Source of the DNA: Pterois miles
Taxonomy: Eukaryota > Chordata > Actinopteri > Perciformes > Scorpaenidae
Reading direction: 5' to 3'
DNA: 64,000 nt
NCBI GenBank assembly: GCA_947000775.1
Contig: CAMQGK010000147.1
Location: forward strand, 1,568,501 to 1,632,500
Shown: one piece after another, positions 48,001 to 62,298 of the stretch
How the letters are laid out: every line of letters starts with the position of its first letter
Numbering within the stretch: the stretch's first letter is position 1
Program-made: the position numbers and the translations under genes
The notes under the pieces: model-generated
Told to the model about the DNA's origin: nothing
Databases searched by the model: none
What the model saw: the letters and a program-made list of their open reading frames with translations, nothing else

Positions 48001-51000
48001 GAAATTGTTCGACATAATATAGTATGACTTTTTGTCATGAAATTGATCGACATACTATACTATGATTTTTTTTCAAGAAATTTTTCAACATACTATACTA
48101 TGATTTTTTTTTCAAGAAATTTTTTGACATACTATACTATGACTTTTTTCAAGATATTTTTCGCCATACTATATAATGACTTTTTATCATGAAATTGTGT
48201 ATTATGTTTTTTTCATGAAATTTTTCAATATTAGCTCTTTAAAAAATTTTTAAAAAATAATTTTTGAATAACATTATATTTTTTTTAAGAAATGTTTCAA
48301 CATACTATATGACTTTTTCAAGATAGTTTTCAACATACTATACTATCACTTTTTTTTCAAATTTATTTTTCGCCATACTATATAATGACTTTTTTCATGA
48401 AATTTTTTGTCATACTATACTATGACGTTTTTTCAAGAAATTTTTTGCCATACTATACTATGACTTTTTTAAGATATTTATCGCCATACTATATATGACT
48501 TTTTTTCATGAAATTTTTCGAATACTGTATATTTTTTTTAAGAAATTTTTGCCATACTATACTATGACATTTTTCAAAAAATTTTTCAAATACTGTACTG
48601 TGATTTTTTTGAGAAATTTTTAAATACTTACTATGCATTTTTTAAGATATTTTCGGTACTGTTGCTTTTTTCATGAAATTTTCGCCTACTATATATGCTT
48701 TTTTTCATGAAATTTTTCGACATACTATACTATGACGTTTTTTAAGAAATTTTAAATACTGTCTGATTTTTTTAAAGAAATTTTTTGACGTCTATACTAT
48801 GCTTTTTCAAGATATTTTCGCCTACTATGACTTTTTTCCATGAAATTTATCACCATACTATATAATGACATTTTTTCATGAAAATTGTTGCCAAACTACA
48901 ATGAGTTTTTTTCATGAAATAATTCAACATACTATACTATGACGTTTTTTCAAGAAATTTTTGACATACTGTACTATGATTTTTTTTAAAGAAATTTTTT
49001 GACATACTATAATGACTTTTTTCAAGATATTTATCGCCATACTATATGACTTTTTTTCAAGAAATTTTTCGACATACTATACTATGACGTTTTTTCAAGA
49101 AATTTTTCGACATACTATACTATAACTTTTTTTCATGAAATTTTTCGCCATACTATACTATGACTTTTTTTTCATGAAAATTGTCGCCAAACTACAATGA
49201 GTTTTTTTTCATGAAATAATTCGACATACTATACTATGACTTTTTTCATGAAATTTTTTGCCATACTTTTGTGTGACTATTTTTCAAGAAATTGTTCGAC
49301 ATACTATACTATGATTTTTTTCAAGAAATTTTTCAACATACTATACTGTGACTTTTTATCATGAAAATGATTGACATACTATACTATGATTTTTTTTCAA
49401 GAAATTTTTTGACATACTATATTATGACTTTTTTTTCATGAAAATTGTCGCCAAACTACAATGAGTTTTTTTTCATGAAATAATTCAACATACTATACTA
49501 TGATGTTTTTTCAAGAAATTTTCAACATACTGTACTATGATTTTTTTTCAAGAAATTTTTTGACATACTATAATATGACTTTTTTCAAGGTATTTATCGC
49601 CATACTATATGACTTTTTTTCATCAAATTTTTCGACATACTATACTATGACGTTTTTTCAAGAAATTTTTCGACATACTGTACTATAACTTTTTTCATGA
49701 AATTTTTCGCCATACTATACTATGACTTTTTTTTCATGAAAATTGTCGCCAAACTACAATGAGTTTTTTTTCATGAAATAATTCGACATACTATACTATG
49801 ACTTTTGTCATGAAATTTTTTGCCATACTATAGTGTTACTATTTTAAAGAAATTGTTCCACATACTATAGTATGACTTTTTATCATGAAATTTTTCAACA
49901 TACTATACTATGACATTTTTTCAAGATATTTATCGGCATACTGTATGACTTTTTTTTCATGAAATTTATCGCCATACTATATAATGACTTTTTTCATGAA
50001 ATTTTTCGACATACTATACTATGACGTTTTTTCAAGAAATTTTCAACATACTGTCTGATTTTTTTAAAGAAATTTTTTGACGTACTATACTATGACTTTT
50101 TTCAAGATATTTATCGCCATACTTTGACTTTTTTTCATGAAATTTATCGCCATACTATATAATGACATTTTTTCATGAAAATTGTCGCCAAACTACAATG
50201 AGTTTTTTTTCATGAAATAATTCAACATACTATACTATGACGTTTTTTCAAGAAATTTTTCGACATACTGTACTATGATTTTTTTTCAAGAAATTTTTTG
50301 ACATACTATAATATGACTTTTTTCAAGATATTTATCGTCATACTATATGACTTTTTTTCAAGAAATTTTTCGACATACTATACTATGACGTTTTTTCAAG
50401 AAATTTTTCGACATACTATACTATAACTTTTTTTCATGAAATTTTTCGCCATACTATACTATGACTTTTTTTTCATGAAAATTGTCGCCAAACTACAATG
50501 AGTTTTTTTTTCATGAAATAATTCGAAATACTATACTATGACTTTTTTCATGAAATTTTTTGCCATACTTTTGTGTGACTATTTTTCAAGAAATTGTTCG
50601 ACATACTATACTATGACTTTTTATCATGAAAATGATCGACATACTATACTATGATTTTTTTCAAGAAATTTTTCAACATACTATACTATGACTTTTTATC
50701 ATGAAAATGATCGACATACTATACTATGATTTTTTTTCAAGAAATTTTTTGACATACTATATTATGACTTTTTTTTCATGAAAATTGTCGCCAAACTACA
50801 ATGATTTTTTTTTTCATGAAATAATTCAACATACTATACTATGACGTTTTTTCAAGAAATTTTCAACATACTGTACTATGATTTTTTTTCAAGAAATTTT
50901 TTGACATACTATAATATGACTTTTTTCAAGGTATTTATCGCCATACTATATGACTTTTTTTCATCAAATTTTTCGACATACTATACTATGACGTTTTTTC

Positions 51001-54000
51001 AAGAAATTTTTCGACATACTGTACTATAACTTTTTTCATGAAATTTTTCGCCATACTATACTATGACATTTTTTTCATGAAAATTGTCGCCAAACTACAA
51101 TGAGTTTTTTTTCATGAAATAATTCGACATACTATACTATGACTTTTGTCATGAAATTTTTTGCCATACTATAGTGTGACTATTTTAAAGAAATTGTTCC
51201 ACATACTATAGTATGACTTTTTATCATGAAATTGATCGACATACTATACAATGATTTTTTTTCAAGAAATTTTTCAACATACTATACTATGATTTTTTTT
51301 CAAGAAATTTTTTGACATACTATACTATGACTTTTTTCAAGATATTTTTCGCCATACTATATAATGACTTTTTTTCATGAAATTTTTCGACATACTATAC
51401 TATGATGTTTTTTCAAGAAATTTTTTGCCATACTATACTATGACTTTTTTTAAGATATTTATCGCCATACTATATGACTTTTTTCATGAAATCTTTCGAC
51501 ATACTATACTATGATATTTTTCATGAAATTTTTTGCCATACTTTTGTGTGACTATTTTTCAAAAAATTGTTCGACATACTATACTATGACTTTTTATCAT
51601 GAAAATGATCGACATACTATACTATGATTTTTTTCAAGAAATTTTTCAACATACTATGCTATGATTTTTTTTCAAGAAATTTTTTGACATACTATATTAT
51701 GACTTTTTTTTCATGAAAATTGTCACCAAACTACAATGAGTTTTTTTTCATGAAATAATTCAACATACTATACTATGACGTTTTTTCAAGAAATTTTTCG
51801 ACATACTGTACTATAACTTTTTATCATGAAATTGATCGACATACTATAGTATGACGTTTTTTCAAGAAATTTTCAACATACTGTACTATGATTTTTTTTC
51901 AAGAAATTTTTTGACATACTATACTATGACTTTTTTCAAAATATTTATCGCCGAACTATATAATGACTTTTTTTCATGAAATTTTTCGACATACTATACT
52001 ATGACGTTTTTTCAAGAAATTTTTCGACATACTGTACTATAACTTTTTTTCATGAAATTTTTCGTCATACTATACTATGACTTTTTTTTCATGAAAATTG
52101 TCGCCAAACTACAATGAGTTTTTTTTTCATGAAATAATTCGACATACTATACTATGACGTTTTTTCAAGAAATTTTTCGACATACTGTACTATAACTTTT
52201 TATCATGAAATTGATCGACATACTATAGTATGACTTTTTATCATGAAATTGATCGACATACTATACTATGATTTTTTTTCAAGAAATTTTTCAACATACT
52301 ATACTATGATTTTTTTTCAAGAAATTTTTTGACATACTATACTATGACTTTTTTCAAGATATTTTTCGCCATACTATACAATGACTTTTTTTCATGAAAT
52401 TTTTCGACATACTATACTATCACTTTTTTTCAAAGTTATTTTTCGCCATACTTTATAATGACTTTTTTCATGAAATTTTTCGACATGCTATACTATGATG
52501 TTTTTTCAAGAAATTTTTTGCCATACTATACTATGACTTTTTTTAAGATATTTATCGCCATACTATATGACTTTTTTCATGAAATCTTTCGACATACTAT
52601 ACTATGACATTTTTCATGAAATTTTTTGCCATACTTTTGTGTGACTATTTTTCAAAAAATTGTTCGACAAACTATACTATGACTTTTTATCATGAAAATG
52701 ATCAACATACTATACTATGATTTTTTTCAAGAAATCTTTCAACATACTATGCTATGATTTTTTTTCAAGAAATTTTTTGACATACTATATTATGACTTTT
52801 TTTTCATGAAAATTGTCGCCAAACTACAATGAGTTTTTTTTTCATTAAATAATTCAACATACTATACTATGATGTTTTTTCAAGAAATTTTTCGACATGC
52901 TATACTATGACGTTTTTTCAAGAAATTTTCAACATACTGTACTATGACTTTTTTTCATGAAATTTTTCGACATACTATACTATGACGTTTTTTCAAGAAA
53001 TTTTTCGACATACTGTACTATATCATGAAATTGATCGACATACTATAGTATGACTTTTTATCATGAAATTGATCGACATACTATACTATGATTTTTTTTC
53101 AAGAAATTTTTCAACATACTATACTATGATTTTTTTTCAAGAAATTTTTTGACATACTATACTATGACTTTTTATCATGAAAATGATCAACATACTATAC
53201 TATGATTTTTTTCAAGAAATTTTTCAACATACTATACTATGATTTTTTTTCAAGAAATTTTTTGACATACTATATTATGACTTTTTTTTCATGAAAATTG
53301 TCGCCAAACTACAATGAGTTTTTTTTCATGAAATAATTCAACATACTATACTATGACGTTTTTTCAAGAAATTTTTTGACATGCTATACTATGACGTATT
53401 TTCAAGAAATTTTCAACATACTGTACTATGATTTTTTTTCAAGAAATTTTTTGACATACTATACTATGACTTTTTTCAAAATATTTATCGCCGAACTATA
53501 TAATGACTTTTTTTCATGAAATTTTTCGACATACTATACTATGACGTTTTTTCAAGAAATTTTTCGACATACTGTACTATAACTTTTTTTCATGAAATTT
53601 TTCGCCATACTATACTATGACTTTATTTTCATGAAAATTGTCGCCAAACTACAATGAGTTTTTTTTCATGAAATAATTCGACATACTATACTATGACTTT
53701 TGTCATGAAATTTTTTGCCATACTATAGTGTGACTATTTTAAAGAAATTGTTCCACATACATACACATATAGTATGACTTTTTATCATGAAATTGATCGA
53801 CATGGGGGCGGCAGTAGCTCAGTCTGTAGGGAGTTGGCTTGGGAACCGGAGGGTCACCGGTTCAAGTCCCGACATGGACCAAAAACTGAGTGTGAACTGG
53901 TAGCTGGAGAGGTGCCAGTTTACCTCTTGGGCACTGCCGAGGTGCCCCTGAGCAAGGCACCAAACCCCCAACTGCTCGGGGCGCTTGTCTGGAGCAGCCC

Positions 54001-57000
54001 CCTCACTCTGACATCTCTCCATTACTGCATGTGTGTGTGTGTGTTTGTGTGCATGTACCATGTATAAGTTAAACAGAGTGTAAATTGAATTTCCCCACTG
54101 TGGGACTAATAAAGGTAGATCTTCTTCTTCTTCTTCTTCTTCATACTATACTATGATTTTTTTTCAAGAAATTTTTCAACATACTATACTATGATTTTTT
54201 TTCAAGAAATTTTTTGACATACTATACTATGACTTTTTTCAAGATATTTTTCGCCATACTATATAATGACTTATTTTTCGAGAAATTTTTTGCCATACTA
54301 TACTATGACTTTTTTTCAAGATATTTATCGGCATACTATATAATGACTTTTTTTCATGAAATTTTTCGACACCCTGTACTATGACATTTTTTCAAGAAAT
54401 TTTTCAACATACTGTACTATGATTTTTTTTCAAGAAATTTTTTGACATACAATACTATGACTTTTTTCAAAATATTTATCGCCGAACTATATAATGACTT
54501 TTTTTCATGAAATTTTTCGACATACTATACTATGACGTTTTTTCAAGAAACTTTTCAACATACTGTACTATGATTTTTTTTCAAGAAATTTTTTGACATA
54601 CTATACTATGACTTTTTTCAAGATATTTATCGCCATACTATATAATGACTTTTTTTTCATGAAATTTTTCGACATACTATACTATGACTTTTTTTCATGA
54701 AAATTGTCGCCAAACTACAATGAGTTTTTTTTCATGAAATAATTCGACATACTATACTATGACTTTTGTCATGAAATTTTTTGCCATACTATAGTGTGAC
54801 TATTTTTAAGAAATTGTTCGACATACTATAGTATGACTTTTTTTCATGAAATCTTTCGACATACTATACTATGACATTTTTTCAAGAAATTTTTCAACAT
54901 ACTGTACAGTGATTATTTTTCGAGAAATTTTTTGCCATACAACACTATGACTTTTTTTCAAGATATTTATCGGCATACTGTATGACTTTTTTTTCATGAT
55001 ATTTATCGCCATACTATATAATGACTTTTTTTCATGAAATTTTTCGACATACTATACTATGACGTTTTTTCAAGAAATTTTTTGCCATACTATACTATGA
55101 CTTTTTTCAAGATATTTATCGCTATACTATATAATGACTTTTTTTCATGAAATTTTTCGACATACTATACTATGACATTTTTTCAAGAAATTTTTCAACA
55201 TACTGTACTGTGATTTTTTTTGGAGAAATTTTTCGACATACTATACTATGACATTTTTTCAAGATATTTATCGGCATACTGTATGACTTTTTTTTCATGA
55301 AATTTATCGCCATACTATACTATGACGTTTTTTCAAGAAATTTTCAACATACTGTACTATGATTTTTTTTCATGACATTTTTCGGCATACTATACTATGA
55401 CGTTTTTTCAAGAAATGTTCAACATACTGTACTATGATTTTTTTTCAAGAAATTTTTTGACATACTATACTATGACTTTTTCAAGATATTTTTCGCCATA
55501 CTATATAATGACTTTTTTTCATGAAATTTTTCAACATACTATACTATGACGTTTTTTCAAGAAATTTTTTGCCATACTATACTATGACTTTTTTAAGATA
55601 TTTATCGCACATACTATATGACTTTTTCATGAAATTTATCGCCATACTATATAATGACTTTTTTTCATGAAATTTTTCGACATACTGTACTATGACGTTT
55701 TTTTAAAGAATTTTTCAACATACTGTACTATGATTTTTTTTCAAGAAATTTTTTGACATACTATACTATGACTTTTTTCAAGATATTTTTCGCCATACTA
55801 TATAATGACTTTTTTTCAGGAAATTTTTCGACATACTATACTATCACTTTTTTTCAAAGTTATTTTTCGCCATACTATATAATGACTTTTTTTCATGAAA
55901 TTTTTCGACATACTATACTATGACGTTTTTTCAAGAAATTTTTCAACATACTATACTATGACGTTTTATCATGAAATTGATCGCCATACTATGACTTTTT
56001 TTCATGAAATCTTTTGACATACTATACTATGACATTTTTTCAAGAAATTTTTCAACATACTGTCCTGTGATTTTTTCTCGAGAAATTTTTTGACATACTA
56101 TACTATGACTTTATTCAAGATAATTATCGCCATACTATATAATGACTTTTTTTCATGAATTATTTCGACATACTATACTATGACTTTTTCATGAAATTTT
56201 TCAACATACTATACTATGACGTTTTTTCAAGAAATTTTTCGACACACTATACTATGACTTTTTTTCATGAAATTTTTCGACATACTATACTATGACGTTT
56301 TTTCAAGACATTTTTCGACATACTATACTATAACTTTTTTTCACGAAATTTTTCGCCGTACTATACTATGACTTTTTTTCATGAAAATTGTCGCCAAACT
56401 ACAATGAGTTTTTTTTCATGAAATAATTCGACATACTATACTATGACTTTTGTCATGAAATTTTTTGCCATACTATAGTGTGACTATTTTTAAGAAATTG
56501 TTTGACATACTATAGTATGACTTTTTTTTCATGAAATCTTTCGACATACTATACTATGACATTTTTTCAAGAAATTTTTCAACATACTGTACTGTGATTA
56601 TTTTTCGAGAATTTTTTTGCCATACAACACTATGACTTTTTTCAAGATATTTATCGGCATACTGTATGACTTTTTTTTCATGATATTTATCGCCATACTA
56701 TATAATGACTTTTTTTCATGAAATTTTTTGACATACTATACTATGACATTTTTTCTAGAAATTTTTTGCCATACTATACGATGACTTTTTTCAAGATATT
56801 TATCGCTATACTATATAATGACTTTTTTTCATGAAATTTTTCGACATACTATACTATGACATTTTTTCAAGAAATTTTTCAACATACTGTACTGTGATTT
56901 TTTTTGGAGAAATTTTTCGACATACTATACTATGATATTTTTTCAAGATATTTATCGGCATACTGTATGACTTTTTTTCATGAAATTTATCGCCATACTA

Positions 57001-60000
57001 TATAATGACTTTCTTTCATGAAATTTTTTGGCATACTATACTATGACGTTTTTTCAAGAAATTTTCAACATACTGTACTATGATTTTTTTTCAAGAAATT
57101 TTTTGACATACTATACTATGACTTTTTTCAAGATATTTATCGCCATACTATGACATTTTTTCAAGTTATTTTTCGCCATACTATATTATGACTTTTTTTT
57201 CATGAAAATTGTCGCCAAACTACAATGAGTTTTTTTTCATGAAATAATTCGACATACTATAATATGACTTTTTTCAAGATATTTATCGCCATACTATATA
57301 ATGAGTTTTTTTCATGAAATAATTCGGCATACTATACTATGATGTTTTTTCAAGAAACTTTCAACATACTGTACTATGATTTTTTTTCAAGAAATTTTTT
57401 GACATACTATACTATGACTTTTTTCAAGATATTTATCGCCATACTATATCATGACTTTTTTTCATGAAATTTTTCGACATACTATACTATGACGTTTAAT
57501 CATGAAATTGATCAACATACTATACTATGACTTTTTTTCATGAAATTTTTCAACATACTATACTATACTATATATACTATACTATGATTTTTTTTCAAGA
57601 AATTTTTCAACATACTATACTATGATTTTTTTTCAAGAAATTTTTCAACATTCTATACTATGATTTTTTTCAAGAAATAATTCAACATACTATACTATGA
57701 CGTTTTTTCAACAAATTTTTCGACATACTATACCATGACGTTTTTTTCAAGAAATTTTCAACATACTGTACTATGATTTTTTTTCAAGAAATTTTTTGAC
57801 ATACTATACTATGACTTTTTTCAAGATATTTATCGCCATACTATATAATGACTTTTTTTCATGAAATTTTTCGACATACTATACTGTGATTTTTTTTCAA
57901 GAAATTTTTTGCCATACTATACTATGACTTTTTATCATGAAATTGATCAACATACTATACTATGACATTTTTTCAAGAAATTTTTTGAAAATTGTCGCCA
58001 AACTACAATGAGTTTTTTCTCATGAAATAATTCGACATACTATACTATAACTTTTTTTCATGAAATTTTTCGCCATACTATACTATGACTTTTTTTTCAT
58101 GAAAATTGTTGCCAAACTACAATGAGTTTTTTTTCATGAAATAATTCGACATACTATACTATGACTTTTGTCATGAAATTTTTTGCCATACTATAATGTG
58201 ACTATATTAAAAAAATTGTTCCACATACTATAGTTTGACTTTTTATCATGAAATTGATCGACATAGTATACTATGATTTTTTTTCAAGAAATTTTTAAAC
58301 ATACTATACTATGACTTTTTTTCAAGAAATTTTTGACATACTATACTATAACTTTTTTCAAGAAATTTTTCAACATGCTGTTACTGTGATTTTTTTTCAA
58401 GAAATTTTTTGCCATACTATATTATAACTTTTTATCATGAAATTGATCAACATACTATACTATGACATTTTTTCAAGAAATTTTTGTGATTTTTTTCTAA
58501 AATTTTTTTTCCATACTATACTATGACTTTTTTCAAGATATTTATCGCCATTATATATAATGACTTTTTTTCATGAAATTTTTCGACATACTATACTATG
58601 ACGTTTTATCATGAAATTGATCGACATACTATACTATGACTTTTTTTCATGAAATATTTAAACATACTATACTATGACGTTTTTTCAAGAAATTTTTCGA
58701 CATACTATACTATAACTTTTTTTCATGAAATTTTTCGCCATACTATACTATGACTTTTTTTTTCATGAAAATTGTCGCCAAACTACAATGAGTTTTTTTT
58801 TATGAAATAATTCGACATACTATACTATGACTTTTATCATGAAATTTTTCAACATACTATACTATGACGTTTTTTCAAGAAATTTTTCGACACACTATAC
58901 TATGACTTCTTTTCAAACAAATCTTGAAAATACTATGCTATGAGTTTTTTAAAACAATTTTTTGACATAACATACTATGATTTTTTTTCAAGAAATTTTT
59001 CGACATACTATACTATGAATTTATTTCAAGAAATGTTTCAACATACTATATGACTTTTTCAAGATAGTTTTCGGCATACTATACGATGACGTTTTTTCAA
59101 GAAATTTTTCGACATACTATACTATCACTTTTTTTCCAAATTATTTTTCGCCATACTATATAATGACTTTTTTTTCATGAAAATTGTCGCCAAACTACAA
59201 TGAGTTTTTTTTCATGAAATAATTCAACATACTATACTATGACGTTTTTTCAAGAAATTTATAGACATACTATACTGTGACGTTTTTTCAAGAAATTTTC
59301 AACATACTGTACTATGAATTTTTTTCAAGAAATTTTTCGACATACTATACTATCACTTTTTTCCAAATTATTTTTCGCCATACTATATAATGACTTTTTT
59401 TTCATGAAAATTGTCACCAAACTACAATGAGTTTTTTTTCATGAAATAATTCAACATACTATACTATGATGTTTTTTCAAGAAATTTTTAGACATACTAT
59501 ACTATGACGTTTTTTCAAGAAATTTTTCGACATACTATACTATGACGTTTTTTCAAGAAATTTTTTGACATACTATACTATGACTTTTTTCAAGATATTC
59601 ATCGCCATACTATATGACTTTTTTTCATCAAATTTTTTGACATACTATACTATGACGTTTTTTCAAGAAATTTTTCGACATACTATACTATAACTTTTTT
59701 TCATGAAATTTTTCGCCATACTATACTATGACTTTTTTTTCATGAAAATTGTCGCCAAACTACAATGAGTTTTTTTTCATGAAATAATTCGACATACTAT
59801 ACTATGACTTTTGTCATGAAATTTTTTGCCATACTATAGTGTGAGTATTTTAAAGAAATTGTTCCACATACTATAGTATGATTTTTTTATCATGAAATTG
59901 ATCGACATACTATACTATGATTTTTTTTCAAGAAATTTTTCAACATACTATACTATGATTTTTTTTCAAGAAATTTTTTGACATACTATACTATGACTTT

Positions 60001-62290
60001 TTCAAGATATTTTTCGCCATACTATATAATGACTTTTTTTCATGAAATTTTTCAACATACTATACTATGACGTTTTTTCAAGAAATTTTTTGCCATACTA
60101 TACTATGACTTTTTTAAGATATTTATCGCCATACTATATGACTTTTTTTTATGAAATCTTTCGACATACTATACTGTGCCATTTTTTAAAGAAATTTTTC
60201 AACATACTGTACTGTGATTTTTCTTCGAGAAATTTTTTGACATACTATACTGTGACTTTTTTCAAGATATTTATCGGCATACTATATGACTTTTTTTCAT
60301 GAAATTTATCGCCATACTATATAATGACTTTTTTTCATGAAATTTTTCGACATACTGTACTATGACGTTTTTTCAAGAATTTTTCAACATACTGTACTAT
60401 GATTTTTTTTCAAGAAATTTTTTGACATACTATACTATGACTTTTTTCAAGATATTTTCATACTAAAAATGACTTTTTTTCATGAATATTTTCGACATAC
60501 TATACTATGACGTTTTTTCAAGAAATTTTTTGCCATACTATACTATGACGTTTTATCATGAAATTGATCGCCATACTATATGACTTTTTTTCATGAAATC
60601 TTTTGACATACTATACTATGACATTTTTTCAAGAAATTTTTCAACATACTGTCCTGTGATTTTTTTTTCGAGAAATTTTTTGACATACTATACTATGACT
60701 TTATTCAAGATATTTATCGCCATACTATATAATGACTTTTTTTCATGAAATATTTCGACATACTATACTATGACGTTTTATCATGAAATTGATCGACATA
60801 CTGTACTATGACTTTTTCATGAAATTTTTCAACATACTATACTATGACGTTTTTTCAAGAAATTTTTCGACATACTATACTATAACTTTTTTCATGAAAT
60901 TTTTCGCCGCACTATACTATGACTTTTTTTCATGAAAATTGTCGCCAAACTACAATGAGTTTTTTTTCATGAAATAATTCGACATACTATACTATGACTT
61001 TTGTCATGAAATTTTTTGCCATACTATAGTGTGACTATTTTTAAGAAATTGTTCAACATACTATAGTATGACTTTTTATCATGAAATTGATCGACATACT
61101 ATACTATGATTTTTTTTCAAGAAATTTTTCAACATACTATACTATGATTTTTTTTCAAGATATTTTTCAACATACTATACTATGATTTTTTTCAAGAAAT
61201 TTTTTGACATACTATACTATGACTTTTTTCAAGATATTTTTCGCCATACTATATAATGACTTTTTTTCATGAAATTTTTCGACATACTATACTATGACTT
61301 TTTATCATGAAATTGATTGACATACTATACTATGACTTTTTTTCATGAAATTTTTCAACATACTATACTATGATTTTTTTTCAAGAAATTTTTCGACATA
61401 CTATACTATGACTTTTTTCAAGAAATTGTTCAATATACTACACTATGACTTTTTTTCATGAAATTTTTCGACATACTGTACTATGATGTTTTTTCAAGAA
61501 ATTTTTCAACATCCTAAACTATCACTTTTTTTCAAGAAATTTTTCGACATACTACAATATCACTTTTTTTCAAGAAATTTTTCGACATACTATACTATGA
61601 CTTTCTTCAAGATATTTTTTGCCATACCATATAATGACTTTTTTCATGAAATTTTTCGACATACTACACTATGACTTTTTATCATGAAATTGATCGACAT
61701 ACTATACTATGACTTTTTATCATGAAATTGATCGACATACTATACTATAACTTTTTGTCATGAAATTTGTCGCTATACTATATTATGACTTTTTTCATGA
61801 AATTTTTCAACATACTATACTATGACGTTTTTTCAAGAAATTTTTCGACACACTATACTATGACTTCTTTTCAAAAAAATCTTGAACATACTATTCTGAT
61901 TTTTTTTAAAAATAATTTTTCGACATAACACTATGATTTTTTTTCCAAGAAATTTTTCGTCATACTATATTATGACTTTTTTCATTAAATCTTTCAACAT
62001 ACTATACTATGATGTTTTATCAAGAAATTTTTCGACATACTATACTATCCCTTTTTTAAAGTTATTTTTCGCCATACTATATTATGACTTTTTTTTCATG
62101 AATATTGTCGCCAAACTACAAGAAAGAAATTTTTCGACATGCTATACTATACATTTTTTTCAAGAAATTTTTCGACGCACTATACTATGACTTTTTTTCA
62201 AAAAAATCATGAACATTCTACGCTATGAGTTTTTTAAAAAATAATTTTCGCCATACTATATTATGACTTTTTTCATGAAAATTTTCAACA
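39002..62290 (+). repeat. Satellite array, monomer of about 38 bp, AT-rich
   Basis: Tandem copies of a unit of about 38 bp, reading roughly TTTTTCGACATACTATACTA then TGACTTTTTTTCATGAAA. All copies point the same way: T-runs are always on the plus strand. Common variants swap CATGAAA for CAAGAAA, CGACAT for CGCCAT or CAACAT, and TATACTATGAC for TGTACTGTGAT. Distinct monomers (with CGCCAAACTACAATGAG, or CTATAGTGTGACTATTTT) recur in fixed order every 1-2 kb, indicating higher-order blocks. The first kilobase (39002-39980) is much more diverged than the interior. Two insertions interrupt it. No gene lies inside; reading frames such as MTFFQEIFNILYYDFFS are the repeat translated. Confidence 0.95.
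53804..54142 (+). mobile_element. tRNA-derived SINE inserted in the satellite
   Basis: The head is tRNA-like with a box A-like TAGCTCAGTCTGTAGG (from 53815) and a near-perfect box B GGTTCAAGTCC (53859-53869), the internal RNA polymerase III promoter. A unique body and a GT run (about 54029-54045) follow, then a tail with CCCCACTGTGGGACTAATAA and a CTT microsatellite (54119-54142). Such a tail is typical of SINEs copied by a partner LINE. Satellite resumes directly on both sides; any target duplication is at most a few bases and merges with the tail. The reading frames over it are not genes. Confidence 0.85.
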
Positions 62291-62298
62291 TACTATAC

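Noticed and set aside
42695..51029. Repeated reading frames of about 62 residues beginning MTFFQEIFNILYYDFFSRNF at 42695, 47651 and 50841 (closely related at 45735 and 49500), resembling a family of small hydrophobic proteins
   Set aside because: They are the satellite monomer translated: three 38-bp units equal 38 codons, so any stop-free phase gives a repeating peptide. No start context, splice sites or domain.
53804..53880. A functional tRNA gene
   Set aside because: Box A and box B are present, but the sequence does not form a full cloverleaf with acceptor stem and is followed by a SINE body and tail.
53774..54067. 97-residue frame and an opposite 80-residue frame
   Set aside because: Both lie in the tRNA-derived SINE.
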